Assembly: GCA_913050545.1 (NCBI GenBank)
Contig: CAJWZY010000018.1
Span: 1 to 15,777 of the forward strand
DNA length: 15,777 nt
Source of the DNA: an uncultured bacterium
GTDB taxonomy: Bacteria; Planctomycetota; UBA8108
Reading direction: 5' to 3'
Part shown: positions 1-7,693 of the stretch, in pieces
Numbering within the stretch: the stretch's first letter is position 1
Layout: every line of letters begins with the position of its first letter
Position numbers and translations under genes: made by a program
Notes under the pieces: generated by a model
The model's database searches: none
What the model was told of the DNA's origin: nothing
What the model saw: only the letters and a program-made list of their open reading frames with translations

Positions 1-1
1 A

Positions 2-487
2 ACCGCGCATGCCCTGGGCCTGCCGACCACTGCGACGATGATGTTCGGTCATGGGGAGAAGCTGTCGCATCGCCTGCAGCATCTCGAAAAGATCCGTCAG
101 CTCCAGGATAGGACCGGGGGGTTCGTTTCTTTCATCCTGTGGAATTTTCAGCCGGACAATACACCTCTCGGGCGTATTTACCCGGAGCGGATGGAGCCGG
201 CAGAGTACCTTCGCTGGCTGGCTCTCAGCCGGATCTATCTCGATAACATCGACAACCTCCAGGTCTCCTGGTTGACGCAGGGACTAGAGGTCGGGAAGCA
301 GGCTCTTCGTTGCGGGGCCAACGATATGGGCTCGGTGATGATCGAGGAGAACGTCATCAAGCCGGCTGGCGCGAACCACGAGGCGACCGGAGACATGCTT
401 CGTGATGCGATCACGGAGGCGGGCTTCAGGCCCGTTCTCAGGAATGCAGCCTACCGCCGTCTCGAGGATGCGGCGTCCCTGTCATGA
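2..487 (+). CDS. mqnC: Cyclic dehypoxanthinyl futalosine synthase (MqnC), C-terminal part
   Basis: This is the last 161 residues of a radical SAM enzyme; the start and the iron-sulphur cysteine motif lie before the window. The reading frame is open from base 2. MqnC cyclises dehypoxanthine futalosine in the futalosine route to menaquinone. The visible part has the family's typical blocks: T-A-T-M-M-F-G-H, then L-Q-D-R-T-G-G-F with a nearby F-Q-P-D-N-T-P-L, the stretch S-R-I-Y-L-D-N-I, W-L-T-Q-G and G-A-N-D-M-G-S-V-M-I-E-E-N-V. The W-N-F-Q-P wording fits MqnC better than the related MqnE or CofH, but those share the fold and remain the main alternatives. The stop overlaps the next gene's start by 4 bp (ATGA), so the two are probably co-translated. 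Family assignment is firm; the exact subfamily is slightly less so. Confidence 0.88.
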   Translation, partial: TAHALGLPTTATMMFGHGEKLSHRLQHLEKIRQLQDRTGGFVSFILWNFQPDNTPLGRIYPERMEPAEYLRWLALSRIYLDNIDNLQVSWLTQGLEVGKQALRCGANDMGSVMIEENVIKPAGANHEATGDMLRDAITEAGFRPVLRNAAYRRLEDAASLS

Positions 488-1545
488 AGAAGCTCATCCT
501 GGGCGATCTCCATCGTGAGGAGGCCCCGGCATTTTCAGAGGCCTGGGGTATAGAGCTGCCCCGCAGTTACTGCGATGAGCCGGGCAGCGAACATGCAGCA
601 CTGCAGGATTCGGTTGGATTGCTGGATGAGAGCTACCGGGGGGTCCTTGATTTTACCGGAGCTGATGCCGCAGCCTTCCTCGACAAGGTGGTCTCTTCTC
701 CTTTGCTGCAGCTCGTCGATGGTAGTGGACACGATTCCTGCCTGCTGTCGGCGAAAGGTCGCCTGCTCGGGGCCTTCACCCTCTACCGCCTGGGGGCATC
801 GCATTTTCGGGCAGTGCTCGGTGAACCGGTCCGGGAGGCGTTGCTTGAAAGCCTCCGCAAGTATGCTTTCCTGAGCGAGAGCGAGGTTGGCGATGTGACC
901 CCGGAGGTTTGTCTCCTGGGCTTGCGTGGCCCCGCGGCAGCAGGAGTGCTGGAGGCCGCAGGTTGCGCGTCTCTTCCGGGTGTTTTCGAGGTGAGCTCTT
1001 TCCAATTTGACGGGGCCCGGGTGGATTGTGCGGGTGCAGCACAGCAGGGAGCTTATGAGCTCTGGATACCTTCGGATCTGCTTGCGGCATCCTGGAGGCG
1101 ATTGCGTGGCCTTGTTGAGGATGCGGGTGGACTCTGCGTGGGCTGGGAGGCGGCAGAGGCTGAACGCATCGAGGCGGGGATCGCCAGTTGCGGAAGGGAT
1201 TATGACGACGAATATTTTCCGGCCGAGGTGAACGAGGAGCAACGGCTCAGCTACGACAAGTGTTACGTGGGGCAGGAGGTCGTAGCCCGGATGAGAACTT
1301 ATGGTCACGCCAATCGAACGCTCGTCCAGCTTTCCAGCCCCAGCGGCTGCGATATTGTTGAGGGAAGCCTTGTTTATTCCGATTCGGTGGAAGCCGGGCG
1401 GGTTGGTACGGTGTGTTACTCATTTGTCCACGCGAGTCCTCTTGCGCTTGCAATAATTCACCGCAAATTCTTTAATAGTAAAAGTTTACAACTCGAGAAC
1501 GGTGAGCCTGCAGAGATCACCGAGATACGCACCCGGGCAGAATGA
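484..1545 (+). CDS. ygfZ: YgfZ/GcvT-like folate-binding protein
   Basis: A 353-aa protein of the aminomethyltransferase-like folate-binding fold. YgfZ proteins bind tetrahydrofolate and support iron-sulphur enzyme assembly or repair and tRNA modification. The hallmark is seen at residues 259-265 (K-C-Y-V-G-Q-E), followed by V-V-A-R-M-R. Family members usually read K-G-C-Y-x-G-Q-E; here the residue before Cys260 is Lys and the one before that Asp, a small variation. Upstream, K-G-R-L-L-G-A-F at 91-98 matches the usual strand before the folate pocket. The length is near the family's usual 300-350. The start is set by the 4-bp overlap with mqnC and has no strong ribosome site, suggesting coupling. 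MqnC is an iron-sulphur enzyme, so linkage to an iron-sulphur maintenance factor is reasonable, though that link is inference. Confidence 0.85.
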   Translation: MKKLILGDLHREEAPAFSEAWGIELPRSYCDEPGSEHAALQDSVGLLDESYRGVLDFTGADAAAFLDKVVSSPLLQLVDGSGHDSCLLSAKGRLLGAFTLYRLGASHFRAVLGEPVREALLESLRKYAFLSESEVGDVTPEVCLLGLRGPAAAGVLEAAGCASLPGVFEVSSFQFDGARVDCAGAAQQGAYELWIPSDLLAASWRRLRGLVEDAGGLCVGWEAAEAERIEAGIASCGRDYDDEYFPAEVNEEQRLSYDKCYVGQEVVARMRTYGHANRTLVQLSSPSGCDIVEGSLVYSDSVEAGRVGTVCYSFVHASPLALAIIHRKFFNSKSLQLENGEPAEITEIRTRAE

Positions 1546-1555
1546 GCCCAGCTGG

Positions 1556-1672
1556 AGTACCTCGAGAATGAAGCCCCCCGGCAAGTATCGGGATTTTCCT
1601 TTCCGGTGATTGCAACACAGGGGTAACTCGGGATAGAAAAGCGGATTCTACACTTTTTCCAGTACCTCGAGA
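1556..1672. repeat. Pair of 12-bp direct repeats in the ygfZ-aspartokinase gap
   Basis: The 165-bp gap between 1546 and 1710 contains AGTACCTCGAGA twice, at 1556-1567 and 1661-1672. The copies are identical and start 105 bp apart, close to ten turns of B-DNA. Each contains the palindrome CTCGAG. The downstream copy is followed by GGGTAC, so it also sits in an imperfect inverted repeat (GTACC at 1662-1666, GGTAC at 1674-1678) about 20 bp before the aspartate kinase ribosome site. A regulatory role is possible but unproven. I see no convincing -35/-10 pair, riboswitch or terminator in this gap. Confidence 0.5.
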
Positions 1673-1710
1673 GGGTACAGCCGGGATATTTTCAGAGAGG
1701 TTAAGTTGCA

Positions 1711-3036
1711 GTGATCGTTTTGAAGTTTGGCGGGACATCAGTGGGTAATGCTGAAGGGATCAGGCGAGTGGGCTCCATCATCCGGTCCTGTCTCGACAGC
1801 GATCCATTCGTGGTAGTTTCAGCAGTCGGAGGAGTTACCGACAGGTTATTTGAGCTCAGGGACCTTTCTCTCGGAGGGCAGCTATGGGAAGAGTCCTTCG
1901 AGGCGCTTTGTGCAATCCACCGGGATATTCTCTCTGAGCTGGGCCTCGATGAGGGGCTCGTCGATGGGTTGCTCGCTGAACTGAATACCCTCCTCGCCGA
2001 GCTGTCCAGTGCAGGGGAATGCACCGCCAAATCGCTCGACCACCTGGTCTCTTTTGGTGAGAGAATGTCAGCTCCAATTGTTGCCGCCCATCTGCAGGCT
2101 GAGGGGCTCACCTCGCAGGCCGTTGATGCCTTCGACGCAGGGATGGTCACCGACAGCCGCCACCAGAGGGCTCGCCCCCTCGACGATGTGAACACCAGGA
2201 TTCGCCAGGCGTGTGAGCAATTCGAGGGAGTGGTCGTTGCAACAGGCTATATCGCCCGTGATGAGGAAGGCAACATCACCACCCTTGGCCGCGGCGGCAG
2301 CGATTATTCCGCGTCGATCTTCGGCTCGGCTCTCGGGGCTGAAGAGATCCAGATCTGGACAGACGTTGACGGTGTCATGACCGCCGACCCGAGGATCGTT
2401 CCGGCTGCGAGCCCCCTGAAGACTCTTTCTTTCGAGGAGGCCGCTGAGCTCGCTTTTTACGGAGCGAGGGTGATTCACCCGGCCACCATGATTCCGGCCG
2501 TCGACGGTAATATTCCAATCCGGGTTCTCAACACCCATCACCCCGATTTTCCCGGCACGATCATTCTCGGCAGCCCCGGTGAAGATGACAGGGGGGTTAA
2601 GTCGATCACCAGCAAGTCCCACGTCAGCGTGGTGAATGTCGTGGCTCCGCGGATGCTCGACCAGTACGGCTTCCTGGCCCGGGTTGCCGAGGTATTCAAG
2701 CTCCAGGAGGTTATCGTGGACATGATTGCCACCTCCGAGATCAGTATCGCCTTTACCACCCAGAGGGGAGAGAATCTTGATTCAGCCATCGCCGAGCTCG
2801 AGGAGTTTTCCGAGGTGGAGGTCTATCATGACATGGAGCAGGTGAGTGTTGTGGGCGAAGAGATCAGGGAGCGAATCGGCTTTGCCGAGGAGGTTTTTTC
2901 AGTTCTGCGTGACCTTGAGATCAATGTCGAGCTGATTTCATTCGGGGCGACCCGGATCAATCTCAGCTTCCTCGTTGGTGCAGGCCACGCGGGGGAGGTC
3001 GTACGGGTTCTTCACGAGAGGTTGTTTGAACGGTGA
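1711..3036 (+). CDS. lysC: Aspartate kinase (monofunctional, two ACT domains)
   Basis: A 441-aa aspartokinase, phosphorylating L-aspartate with ATP as the first step toward lysine, threonine and methionine (and diaminopimelate for the cell wall). Catalytic motifs are all present: K-F-G-G-T-S-V-G at residues 5-12, S-F-G-E-R-M-S-A at 114-121, T-L-G-R-G-G-S-D-Y-S-A at 191-201 and W-T-D-V-D-G-V-M-T-A-D-P-R at 216-228. Two ACT domains follow at about 303-365 and 375-438, the usual site of feedback control by lysine or threonine; which amino acid acts cannot be read from sequence. No homoserine dehydrogenase is fused. Start is GTG, preceded by AGAGAGG at 1694-1700. It overlaps nadE by 4 bp. The length fits the LysC-type class (about 450 aa). 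Confidence 0.96.
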   Translation: MIVLKFGGTSVGNAEGIRRVGSIIRSCLDSDPFVVVSAVGGVTDRLFELRDLSLGGQLWEESFEALCAIHRDILSELGLDEGLVDGLLAELNTLLAELSSAGECTAKSLDHLVSFGERMSAPIVAAHLQAEGLTSQAVDAFDAGMVTDSRHQRARPLDDVNTRIRQACEQFEGVVVATGYIARDEEGNITTLGRGGSDYSASIFGSALGAEEIQIWTDVDGVMTADPRIVPAASPLKTLSFEEAAELAFYGARVIHPATMIPAVDGNIPIRVLNTHHPDFPGTIILGSPGEDDRGVKSITSKSHVSVVNVVAPRMLDQYGFLARVAEVFKLQEVIVDMIATSEISIAFTTQRGENLDSAIAELEEFSEVEVYHDMEQVSVVGEEIRERIGFAEEVFSVLRDLEINVELISFGATRINLSFLVGAGHAGEVVRVLHERLFER

Positions 3037-4733
3037 AGATCGCACTCGCCCAGCTCAATACGATTGTTGGTGATTGCCGGGGCAACCTGGGCGGGGTCCT
3101 GTCCGCCCTGGAGAAAGCAAGAGACCACGGGGCCGACCTGGTTGTTTTCCCCGAACAGACGCTTCCGGGCTATCCGGCCGAGGATCTGCTTGAGCGCGAG
3201 GATTTCATCGACCAGGTAGAGGCCGCCTTCCAGGAGGCTGTTGCCGCCTGCGAGGGGATCGCGATGGTGCTGGGGACGGTTGTGCGAACCGGCAACTCCG
3301 AAGGTAAGCCGATCTACAATAGCGCTGCGCTGGTGAAGGACAGGGAGGTGCTGGGGTTTCAGCATAAGACCCTTCTGCCTACCTACGATGTTTTCGATGA
3401 GGCGAGGTATTTCTGTTCAGCCACCGAGCACCCGGTTTTCGAGCTGGGTGGAAGGAAGCTGGCCCTGGCGATCTGCGAGGATTTATGGAACCTGCCGGGG
3501 TTCTGCGGAGAGAACAGGTACGACATTGACCCGATGCAGAAGTGGATAGCCGCTGGCGGTGCTGACCTGGTCGTTGCCATATCTGCCTCACCCTTCAGCC
3601 TGGGAAGACCCCGCTTTCGCCAGGGGTTGCTGGAGGAGATCGTTAAGTCCACTGGGGTCGATCTTGTCTACTGCAATCTCGTAGGGGGTAATACATCGCT
3701 GGTCTTTGACGGGTCGAGTCTCGCCATGGATTCGAACCTGGAGGTGCTCTGCCACGGGCGGTCTTTCGATGAAGATCTCGTTGTTTTCGAGCTGCCCCCC
3801 GGCCCTGGAGTCGAAACGGATGCCGGACCGGTTCCTGCAATAGCTGGAGAGGTCGATCCTGGCTGCGAGGACCTGGAGCAGGCCTTTGGCGCCCTCGTGC
3901 TCGGCACCAGGGACTACCTGCATAAGAGCGGTTTCAAAAAAGCCGTGCTCGGTCTCAGCGGGGGTATTGATTCCGCGTTGACGGCCGCGGTGGCAGCCGA
4001 GGCGCTCGGCCCGGAAAACGTGGTCGGGGTCACCATGCCCTCGCGGTATTCATCAGCCGGGAGTGTCAGCGATTCAGCCGCCCTGGCAGGCAACCTGGGG
4101 ATCACTCTTGAAGAGATTCCTATTGAGAAGATCTTTTCTTCCGCCCTGGAGACCCTTGCGCCTGTTTTTGATGGGCTCGAAGAGGACGTTACCGAGGAAA
4201 ATATTCAGGCGCGTATTCGCGGACTCCTGCTGATGGCGCTTTCAAATAAGCTGAATGCCCTGCTGTTGACGACGGGCAATAAATCGGAGCTGGCGGTTGG
4301 TTACTGCACTCTCTACGGGGATATGTCGGGGGGGCTCGCTGTCATATCCGATGTACCGAAGACCCTGGTTTACCGGATTGCAGAGTGGCTCAACCGCGAC
4401 GGAGAGGTCATCCCCCCTGCGACCATCGAGAAGCCGCCTTCTGCTGAGCTGCGTCCGGACCAGAAAGATACCGATTCTCTGCCGGCCTACGAGGTTCTCG
4501 ATGGAATTCTCGAGGCATACGTTGAGGAGGGCCTGGGGCTGGGAGAGATTGTTGAGCGCGGCTTCGAGGAAGAAACGGCCGCCAGGATTCTCAGCCTGGT
4601 CGATCGCAACGAGTATAAGCGGTTGCAGGCGGCTCCGGGCTTGCGGATTACCTCGAAGGCTTTCGGGCCCGGGCGGCGCTTCCCGGTCGTCAAGCGTCTC
4701 TCCCGCAGTGAGGAAGTTGAGCCGGGGCGGTAA
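3033..4733 (+). CDS. nadE: Glutamine-dependent NAD+ synthetase
   Basis: A 566-aa two-domain enzyme that amidates nicotinic acid adenine dinucleotide to NAD+, using ammonia released from glutamine. The N-terminal nitrilase-type amidase domain shows the catalytic triad Glu41 (F-P-E-Q), Lys112 (H-K-T-L-L-P) and Cys148 (A-I-C-E-D-L-W). The C-terminal synthetase domain has the ATP P-loop S-G-G-I-D-S at 309-314, then T-T-G-N-K-S-E-L-A-V-G-Y at 413-424 and Y-G-D-M-S-G-G-L-A at 428-436. Length matches the compact bacterial glutamine-dependent form. Start is GTG in a GTGA overlap with the aspartate kinase stop, so translation is likely coupled. Alternative start codons further in would cut into the amidase core and can be excluded. 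Confidence 0.97.
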   Translation: MKIALAQLNTIVGDCRGNLGGVLSALEKARDHGADLVVFPEQTLPGYPAEDLLEREDFIDQVEAAFQEAVAACEGIAMVLGTVVRTGNSEGKPIYNSAALVKDREVLGFQHKTLLPTYDVFDEARYFCSATEHPVFELGGRKLALAICEDLWNLPGFCGENRYDIDPMQKWIAAGGADLVVAISASPFSLGRPRFRQGLLEEIVKSTGVDLVYCNLVGGNTSLVFDGSSLAMDSNLEVLCHGRSFDEDLVVFELPPGPGVETDAGPVPAIAGEVDPGCEDLEQAFGALVLGTRDYLHKSGFKKAVLGLSGGIDSALTAAVAAEALGPENVVGVTMPSRYSSAGSVSDSAALAGNLGITLEEIPIEKIFSSALETLAPVFDGLEEDVTEENIQARIRGLLLMALSNKLNALLLTTGNKSELAVGYCTLYGDMSGGLAVISDVPKTLVYRIAEWLNRDGEVIPPATIEKPPSAELRPDQKDTDSLPAYEVLDGILEAYVEEGLGLGEIVERGFEEETAARILSLVDRNEYKRLQAAPGLRITSKAFGPGRRFPVVKRLSRSEEVEPGR

Positions 4734-4783
4734 TCATGAGGCACAGAAGAATGACCCCTGGAAGTCAATCGAAGGAGCGAAAG

Positions 4784-6118
4784 ATGACGAAATACCTGCT
4801 TATCCTGGGAATGCTGGTCCTGTCAACAGGTGGCCTGTGGGCAGAGGATACGGTCAACTGGCCGCAGTTTCGCGGACCAGGTGCCCGCGGGATAGCCGAA
4901 GGCAAGGGGTTCCCGTCGACCTGGAGTGGGACGAAGAACGTCAAATGGAGTGTTCCGGTACCCGGCCGCGGCTGGTCCTCCCCCGTCATCTGGGGTGACA
5001 AGGTCTTCCTGACTGCAGCAGTCAGCGCGGGCAAAGAGAAGGCGGTCAAGAAGGGGCTCTATTTCGGAGGCAATGAGAAGAACCCCTCGCCCAACCCTCA
5101 TCGATGGATGGTCTATTGCTTCAGCTTCAAGGATGGAAAGATGCTGTGGAAGCAGGAGGCGGATGCGGGCAAGCCGCTCACGCCGAGGCACATCAAGAAC
5201 AACTACGCTCCTGAGACCCAGGTGACTGATGGAAAGTTGATCTATTCATATTTTGCCGACCAGGGGCTCTTTGCTCACGACCTCGATGGGGAGCTGAAGT
5301 GGAAACGGCAAATGAAGGCCTTCAGGACACGCTACAATTGGGGCAGTGCCGCCTCCCCGGCTCTGTATGGTGATGTGATCTACATTCTCAATGACAACGA
5401 GGAGAGCTCGTTCATCGAGGCCTTTGACAAGAAGACCGGCAAGACGACCTGGCGCCGGGAGAGAAAGGAGAAGAGCAACTGGGCAACGCCATTTGTCTGG
5501 AAGAACGATCTCCGGACCGAGATCATCACCCCGGGAACCGGCACGACCCGCTCCTATGGACTCGATGGAAAGCTCCTGTGGGAGCTCGTGGCCGACATGT
5601 CATCGATCACCATCGCGACGCCCTACACAGCCCATGGACTCCTCTATGTCACCTCCGGTTACGTTGGTGATGGCCGCAAGCCCATCTACGCGATCAGTCC
5701 CGGTGGCAAGGGAATGATCAACCTGAAGGAGAAGGGGGCAACGGCCAGCTCGATCGCCTGGAGGCAACCGAAGGCGGCTCCTTATAACCCCTCGACCCTG
5801 GTCTACAAGGACCTGCTCTATGTGCTCTACGATTTCGGTTTCTTTGCCTGTTTCGATGCCCGCACCGGCAAAGAGGTCTACGGGAAGCTGCGGGTCAGGG
5901 AGCGCCAGAGGACTCCCTTTACCGCCTCGCCCTGGGCTTACGATGACAAGGTGTTCTGCCTGAGTGAGGATGGAGATTGCTTCGTCTACAAGGCCGGGCG
6001 AAAGAATGAACTTCTGCATGTGAACAAGCTCGATGAGCTCTGTATGGCTTCGCCGGGCATGGCGCGGGGGAGCCTGTTTATCCGGACGGCCTCGAAGCTC
6101 TACAGGATCTCTGAGTAG
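4784..6118 (+). CDS. Secreted PQQ-like beta-propeller repeat protein
   Basis: A 444-aa exported protein. The chosen ATG has a good ribosome site (GAAGGAG at 4771-4777, 6-nt spacing) and opens a typical signal peptide: a short basic start, a hydrophobic stretch, and a likely cleavage after Ala20. An in-frame ATG at 4736 would put 16 charged residues ahead of it and is unlikely. W-P-Q-F-R-G-P at 26-32 marks the start of a family of eight-bladed propellers common in Planctomycetota and Verrucomicrobiota. Repeated blade elements are visible, such as S-S-P-V-I-W-G-D-K-V-F, S-P-A-L-Y-G-D-V-I-Y, A-F-D-K-K-T-G-K and F-D-A-R-T-G-K-E-V. Relatives include PQQ dehydrogenases and BamB, but I see no dehydrogenase catalytic or haem motif and no lipobox, so a periplasmic binding or scaffold role is as far as the evidence goes. 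Confidence 0.9.
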   Translation: MTKYLLILGMLVLSTGGLWAEDTVNWPQFRGPGARGIAEGKGFPSTWSGTKNVKWSVPVPGRGWSSPVIWGDKVFLTAAVSAGKEKAVKKGLYFGGNEKNPSPNPHRWMVYCFSFKDGKMLWKQEADAGKPLTPRHIKNNYAPETQVTDGKLIYSYFADQGLFAHDLDGELKWKRQMKAFRTRYNWGSAASPALYGDVIYILNDNEESSFIEAFDKKTGKTTWRRERKEKSNWATPFVWKNDLRTEIITPGTGTTRSYGLDGKLLWELVADMSSITIATPYTAHGLLYVTSGYVGDGRKPIYAISPGGKGMINLKEKGATASSIAWRQPKAAPYNPSTLVYKDLLYVLYDFGFFACFDARTGKEVYGKLRVRERQRTPFTASPWAYDDKVFCLSEDGDCFVYKAGRKNELLHVNKLDELCMASPGMARGSLFIRTASKLYRISE

Positions 6119-6147
6119 GCAGGTCGATTGAAGGGGGTTTGAGAGAG

Positions 6148-6870
6148 ATGCCCGAGAAAATCATCAGGATTACCCGTCGGCTTGTTCGGGAGCTGGAGCC
6201 ACTGCAGTTCTCCGACCCGGTTGCCTGCGTTTACAATCCCCTGGTTTATGCCCGCAGGGCCCACGAGCAGTACATCCGCCGCTATGCGCGAAAGGGTGTT
6301 GAGTCGGTGTTGCTGGGAATTAACGGCGGCCCTTTCGGTATGGCCCAGACAGGGGTTCCCTTCGGCGAGGTCAACCACGTCAGGGACTGGTTGAAGATCG
6401 AGGAGAAGATCGATAAACCACCCCAGGAGCATCCCAAGCGCCCGGTTCTCGGTTTCGATTGCCCACGCAGCGAGGTCAGCGGAGCGCGCCTGTGGAGCTG
6501 GGCCAAGGAGACCTACGGCCGCCCGGAGCGCTTCTTCAGGCAGTTTTACATCCTGAATTTCTGCCCCCTCATCTTCATGGAAGAATCGGGTCGTAACCTG
6601 ACGCCGGACCGCTGTGCGGCACAACAGCGCGGCAAGCTCTTTGAGATCTGCACCCGGGCTCTGCGGGATATGGTGGAACACCTCGGGCCCCGGCGGGTGA
6701 TCGGGGTCGGGAACTTCGCCGAGGGCAGGGCCCAGGAATGTTTCGAAGGTATGGATGTGGAGATCGGGAAGGTTCTGCATCCCAGCCCCAGGAGCCCGGC
6801 TGCCAACAGGGGGTGGGCCGAGGCGGCGCGGAAGGATCTCGAGAAGTGCGGAGTGAAGCTACCCGCCTGA
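6148..6870 (+). CDS. SMUG family uracil-DNA glycosylase
   Basis: A 240-aa family 3 (SMUG1-like) uracil-DNA glycosylase, a base-excision repair enzyme that removes uracil and related damaged bases. Motif 1 is seen at residues 57-75 as G-I-N-G-G-P-F-G-M followed by A-Q-T-G-V-P-F-G-E-V, with Asn59 as the expected catalytic residue. Motif 2 is H-P-S-P-R-S-P-A-A-N-R-G-W at 211-223, with His211 expected to contact the base. Y-N-P-L-V-Y-A at 29-35 is also shared with SMUG1. Classical SMUG1 has G-M-N-P-G-P-F-G-M, so Met and Pro are replaced here by Ile and Gly. The ATG is preferred over a TTG at 6139 because AAGGGGG at 6131-6137 is 10 nt from the ATG but only 1 nt from the TTG. It converges with moaE, 15 bp apart. 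Confidence 0.92.
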   Translation: MPEKIIRITRRLVRELEPLQFSDPVACVYNPLVYARRAHEQYIRRYARKGVESVLLGINGGPFGMAQTGVPFGEVNHVRDWLKIEEKIDKPPQEHPKRPVLGFDCPRSEVSGARLWSWAKETYGRPERFFRQFYILNFCPLIFMEESGRNLTPDRCAAQQRGKLFEICTRALRDMVEHLGPRRVIGVGNFAEGRAQECFEGMDVEIGKVLHPSPRSPAANRGWAEAARKDLEKCGVKLPA

Positions 6871-6885
6871 GACAGCCAGCGCGGC

Positions 6886-7296
6886 TCAGGAGCCTTCCAG
6901 CCAGGCCTCGCTGCCGTCTTCGTAGAGCTCACGTTTCCAGACCGGGGCTTCTTCCTTGAGCCGGTCGATGGCGTGGCGCAGTGCCGCGAAGGACTCATCC
7001 CTGTGGGCTCCGGCGGCAGCGATAAATACGCTTGTCTCGCCAGGCTCCAGCTTGCCGATGCGATGGACAATCCGCACCTTGACGCCGGGCCAGCGGGCAG
7101 CCGTCTCCTCTTCCAGTTTTTCCATCTCCTTGCACGCCATCGATTCGTAGGCATGGTAATCGATCGAAAGAACTGTTCGCCCGAGGTTGGTGTTTCTCAC
7201 AGTTCCGGCGAAGGTGAGAACAGCCCCGCGATCTTCGCCGGTAACCTTTTCGATGACTGCCCGGCAATCGATAGCCTCTTTAACGATGCGATCCAT
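6886..7296 (-). CDS. moaE: Molybdopterin synthase catalytic subunit MoaE
   Basis: A 136-aa large subunit of molybdopterin synthase, which transfers sulphur from the MoaD thiocarboxylate to precursor Z (cyclic pyranopterin monophosphate) in molybdenum cofactor synthesis. Diagnostic blocks are F-A-G-T-V-R at 29-34, Y-H-A-Y-E-S-M-A at 48-55, H-R-I-G at 78-81, A-H-R-D-E-S-F at 97-103 and K-E-E-A-P-V-W-K-R-E at 114-123; the two lysines in the last block correspond to the active-site region. I chose ATG at 7296 because GGAGG, lying in the end of moaD, is 8 nt upstream. A GTG at 7311 would overlap moaD and has no ribosome site. The gap after moaD is 4 bp, so the two are coupled. Only these two steps of the pathway are in the window. 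Confidence 0.95.
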   Translation of the reverse strand: MDRIVKEAIDCRAVIEKVTGEDRGAVLTFAGTVRNTNLGRTVLSIDYHAYESMACKEMEKLEEETAARWPGVKVRIVHRIGKLEPGETSVFIAAAGAHRDESFAALRHAIDRLKEEAPVWKRELYEDGSEAWLEGS

Positions 7297-7300
7297 CGTT

Positions 7301-7564
7301 TCAGCCTCCACTCACCGGGGGGATGATGGCAAGCTCAGAGCCGTCCCGGAGCGGGGTGTCTTTTCCGCCAAACTCCTCGTCTACAGCGATCCTGTAGGAA
7401 GATAGTCTTTCACCAAGCCACTCGTAGCGTTTCTTCAGGGCATCCTCGGCATCGCCGGCCGTGGCGGGAGCCTGCAGGGACAGCTCGATGGAGCTTTCAC
7501 CGGCAAGCTCATGGGCCAGGGCAAAGAAGAGAACCCGGATCTCGAGGGTTTCGTTTTCCATCAT
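7301..7564 (-). CDS. moaD: Molybdopterin synthase sulphur-carrier subunit MoaD
   Basis: An 87-aa ubiquitin-fold sulphur carrier. It starts with the typical beta strand (E-I-R-V-L-F-F-A-L-A), has D-G-S-E-L-A-I-I-P-P-V near the end, and finishes in the essential Gly-Gly that is adenylated and turned into a thiocarboxylate. The frame stays open 37 codons further upstream, but that stretch overlaps the hairpin at 7632-7672 and does not resemble MoaD, so the first of two adjacent ATGs (7564; the other is 7561) is taken as start. The ribosome site is weak: AGGGGAG lies 17 nt upstream and only AGG directly abuts. It is the first gene of a moaD-moaE pair, probably transcribed from just beyond the hairpin. 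Confidence 0.92.
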   Translation of the reverse strand: MMENETLEIRVLFFALAHELAGESSIELSLQAPATAGDAEDALKKRYEWLGERLSSYRIAVDEEFGGKDTPLRDGSELAIIPPVSGG

Positions 7565-7631
7565 CCTGTTTCCCGTATTCAGCTCCCCTGGATTGCACAC
7601 CGTGAAGCCACCTTCTCTGCCGTGACAGAAA

Positions 7632-7672
7632 AAAAGAGCGAAGACGGAATAACTATCCATCTTCGCTCTTTT
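7632..7672. terminator. Strong bidirectional intrinsic terminator
   Basis: A hairpin whose arms pair over 13 bp (7632-7644 with 7660-7672), then one C-A mismatch and three more pairs, closing a 7-nt loop at 7649-7655. A run of seven A precedes it and TTTT closes it, so on the minus strand the stem is followed by a U-tract. It lies 22 bp after the stop of the histone-fold gene and is best read as that gene's terminator, insulating it from moaDE. It could act on both strands, but the plus strand has no gene that ends here. Confidence 0.85.
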
Positions 7673-7693
7673 CACTTCATAAAGAGCAGCTGA

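Noticed and set aside
535..1308. Long open frame on the minus strand inside ygfZ
   Set aside because: It is antisense to a well-recognised gene, has no domain that I recognise and no ribosome site; such shadow frames are common at this GC content.
4736..4783. Upstream ATG start for the beta-propeller gene
   Set aside because: It would place 16 charged residues before the signal peptide, and the ribosome site GAAGGAG clearly serves ATG 4784.
4297..4998. Open frame across the nadE end and the beta-propeller gene start
   Set aside because: It overlaps nadE, including motifs required for activity, and crosses the signal peptide region in another frame; its Ser/Arg-rich composition is typical of a frame-shifted shadow.
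7565..7675. Upstream extension of moaD to 7675
   Set aside because: The extra 37 codons run through the terminator hairpin and do not resemble the MoaD N-terminus.
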